Positions 54,374 to 54,950 of a stretch of DNA of 54,950 bases are shown here, piece after piece. How positions within the stretch are numbered: the first letter of the stretch is position 1; each line of letters starts with the position of its first letter. Source of the DNA: Cytidiella melzeri (Eukaryota > Basidiomycota > Agaricomycetes > Polyporales > Irpicaceae). A program made the position numbers and the translations under genes. The notes beneath the pieces were generated by a model. The model saw nothing but the letters and a program-made list of their open reading frames with translations, searched no databases and was not told the origin of the DNA. The DNA is taken from NCBI GenBank assembly GCA_022592445.1, contig JABYQR010000302.1:1-54950 (forward strand), written 5' to 3'.

Positions 54374-54950
54374 ATGGCCACTCAATCCAACGCCGGATCC
54401 AACGCTGCCCCCGCTGCCGCCAACCTTACCCACTCTGTTCCTTTCGGGAAATTACTCCCATCATCTATAACCCTTCAGTTGAAAACTTCGAGCAGCACAT
54501 ATTCCACGGCCTCAATATAGCCCAAAGGGCCTTCACCCGCACTGTTGAGGGAGAAGCAACTACGACCATTGTTCACAATATGATGAATCAGATGGTTCTT
54601 CTATGGAACAATCAGCTGTCGTTGTTGGAGGATAACCTCCAGGAATACGTTGATAAGGTCGCTCAAGACCTTTACTCACAATGTGCTGCAGATACACAAG
54701 TCCAGCGAATGGACACTGACCTCGACATGGTCAAAACGACGATCACTAACGTGGTCAATCAAATCAACCAGCTTCCCTTGTCGCAAGGACAAGGAGGATC
54801 CTTGCGCCAGCCTAAGATTGGCGAACCCCTGAGTTCAACGGCACCGATGGCAAGTTAAGTTCAACGAGTGGTTGAACAAGATTCTCTGTGGCTTGTCCAC
54901 GAGAACGTTGCTACAGACAGGCAACGTATTGCCGTCGCGATAACCGGCTC
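54374..54950 (+). pseudogene. Frameshifted gag of right-hand gypsy element (runs off window)
   Basis: Starts MATQSNAGSN at 54,374. A 1-nt shift near 54,443 leads into a long helical segment (54,580-54,858 is the open part), and at least two more shifts near 54,828-54,860 and about 54,890 interrupt the conserved region with the EFNGTDGK and KFNEWLNKIL signatures seen in basidiomycete gypsy gag. The window ends inside it. The rest of the element lies to the right. Confidence 0.75.

Overview
The window looks like a stretch of an Agaricomycete-type basidiomycete genome. It is gene-dense, its genes carry many short introns (mostly 47-70 bp with GT-AG ends), it contains a BTB/POZ family protein of the kind expanded in mushroom-forming fungi, and both ends are filled with nested Ty3/gypsy and Ty1/copia retrotransposons. 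No bacterial, organellar, rRNA, tRNA or CRISPR feature was found. Exon boundaries were placed by eye from splice consensus, unbroken reading frame and family conservation, so they are models, not transcript data.

Left repeat zone (1-12,206). A broken chromodomain Ty3/gypsy polyprotein (1-271, continuing at 8,000-10,262) is split by a complete second gypsy element (272-7,999). That element has 726-bp LTRs that read as identical and a 5-bp AACAG target duplication, yet its gag and pol are full of stops and frameshifts. Downstream, a minus-strand solo LTR (10,817-12,206) is itself split by another solo LTR (11,026-11,780, CTAAG duplication).

Gene block (13,085-43,425). In order: a BTB protein (-), MOB1 kinase activator (-), a DJ-1/PfpI HSP31-like protein (+), the ribosome-biogenesis helicase Dbp8/DDX49 (-), an HMG-box factor (-), a possible 105-aa protein (-), Sua5 threonylcarbamoyl-AMP synthase (-), eIF3m (+), a B-box plus DUF2009 protein (-), Sec18/NSF (+), an Aro8-type aminotransferase (-), a Gis2/CNBP CCHC protein (+), Coq10 (-) and a 919-aa coiled-coil protein (+). 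These are conserved housekeeping genes in ordinary fungal order, with divergent or convergent pairs sharing short intergenic spaces. There is no sign that they form one pathway.

Right repeat zone (43,430-54,950). Two orphan 3' exons of an unknown gene, a broken WLM-domain (Wss1-like) exon beside a purine-rich minisatellite, a GC-rich island with an orphan 175-aa ORF, an AT-rich island with three 143-bp tandem repeats, a 5'-truncated copia element (-), and a gypsy element (+) that inserted into the copia and runs off the window. This last LTR (52,093-52,846) is the same family as the left solo LTR, in opposite orientation.

The most unusual signals are: a roughly 250-260 aa extra ORF upstream of gag in two different gypsy elements; a recently inserted but internally dead element; candidate spliceosomal introns at the LTR/leader; a high share of GC-AG introns in the housekeeping genes; and the noncoding tandem/inverted repeat island.
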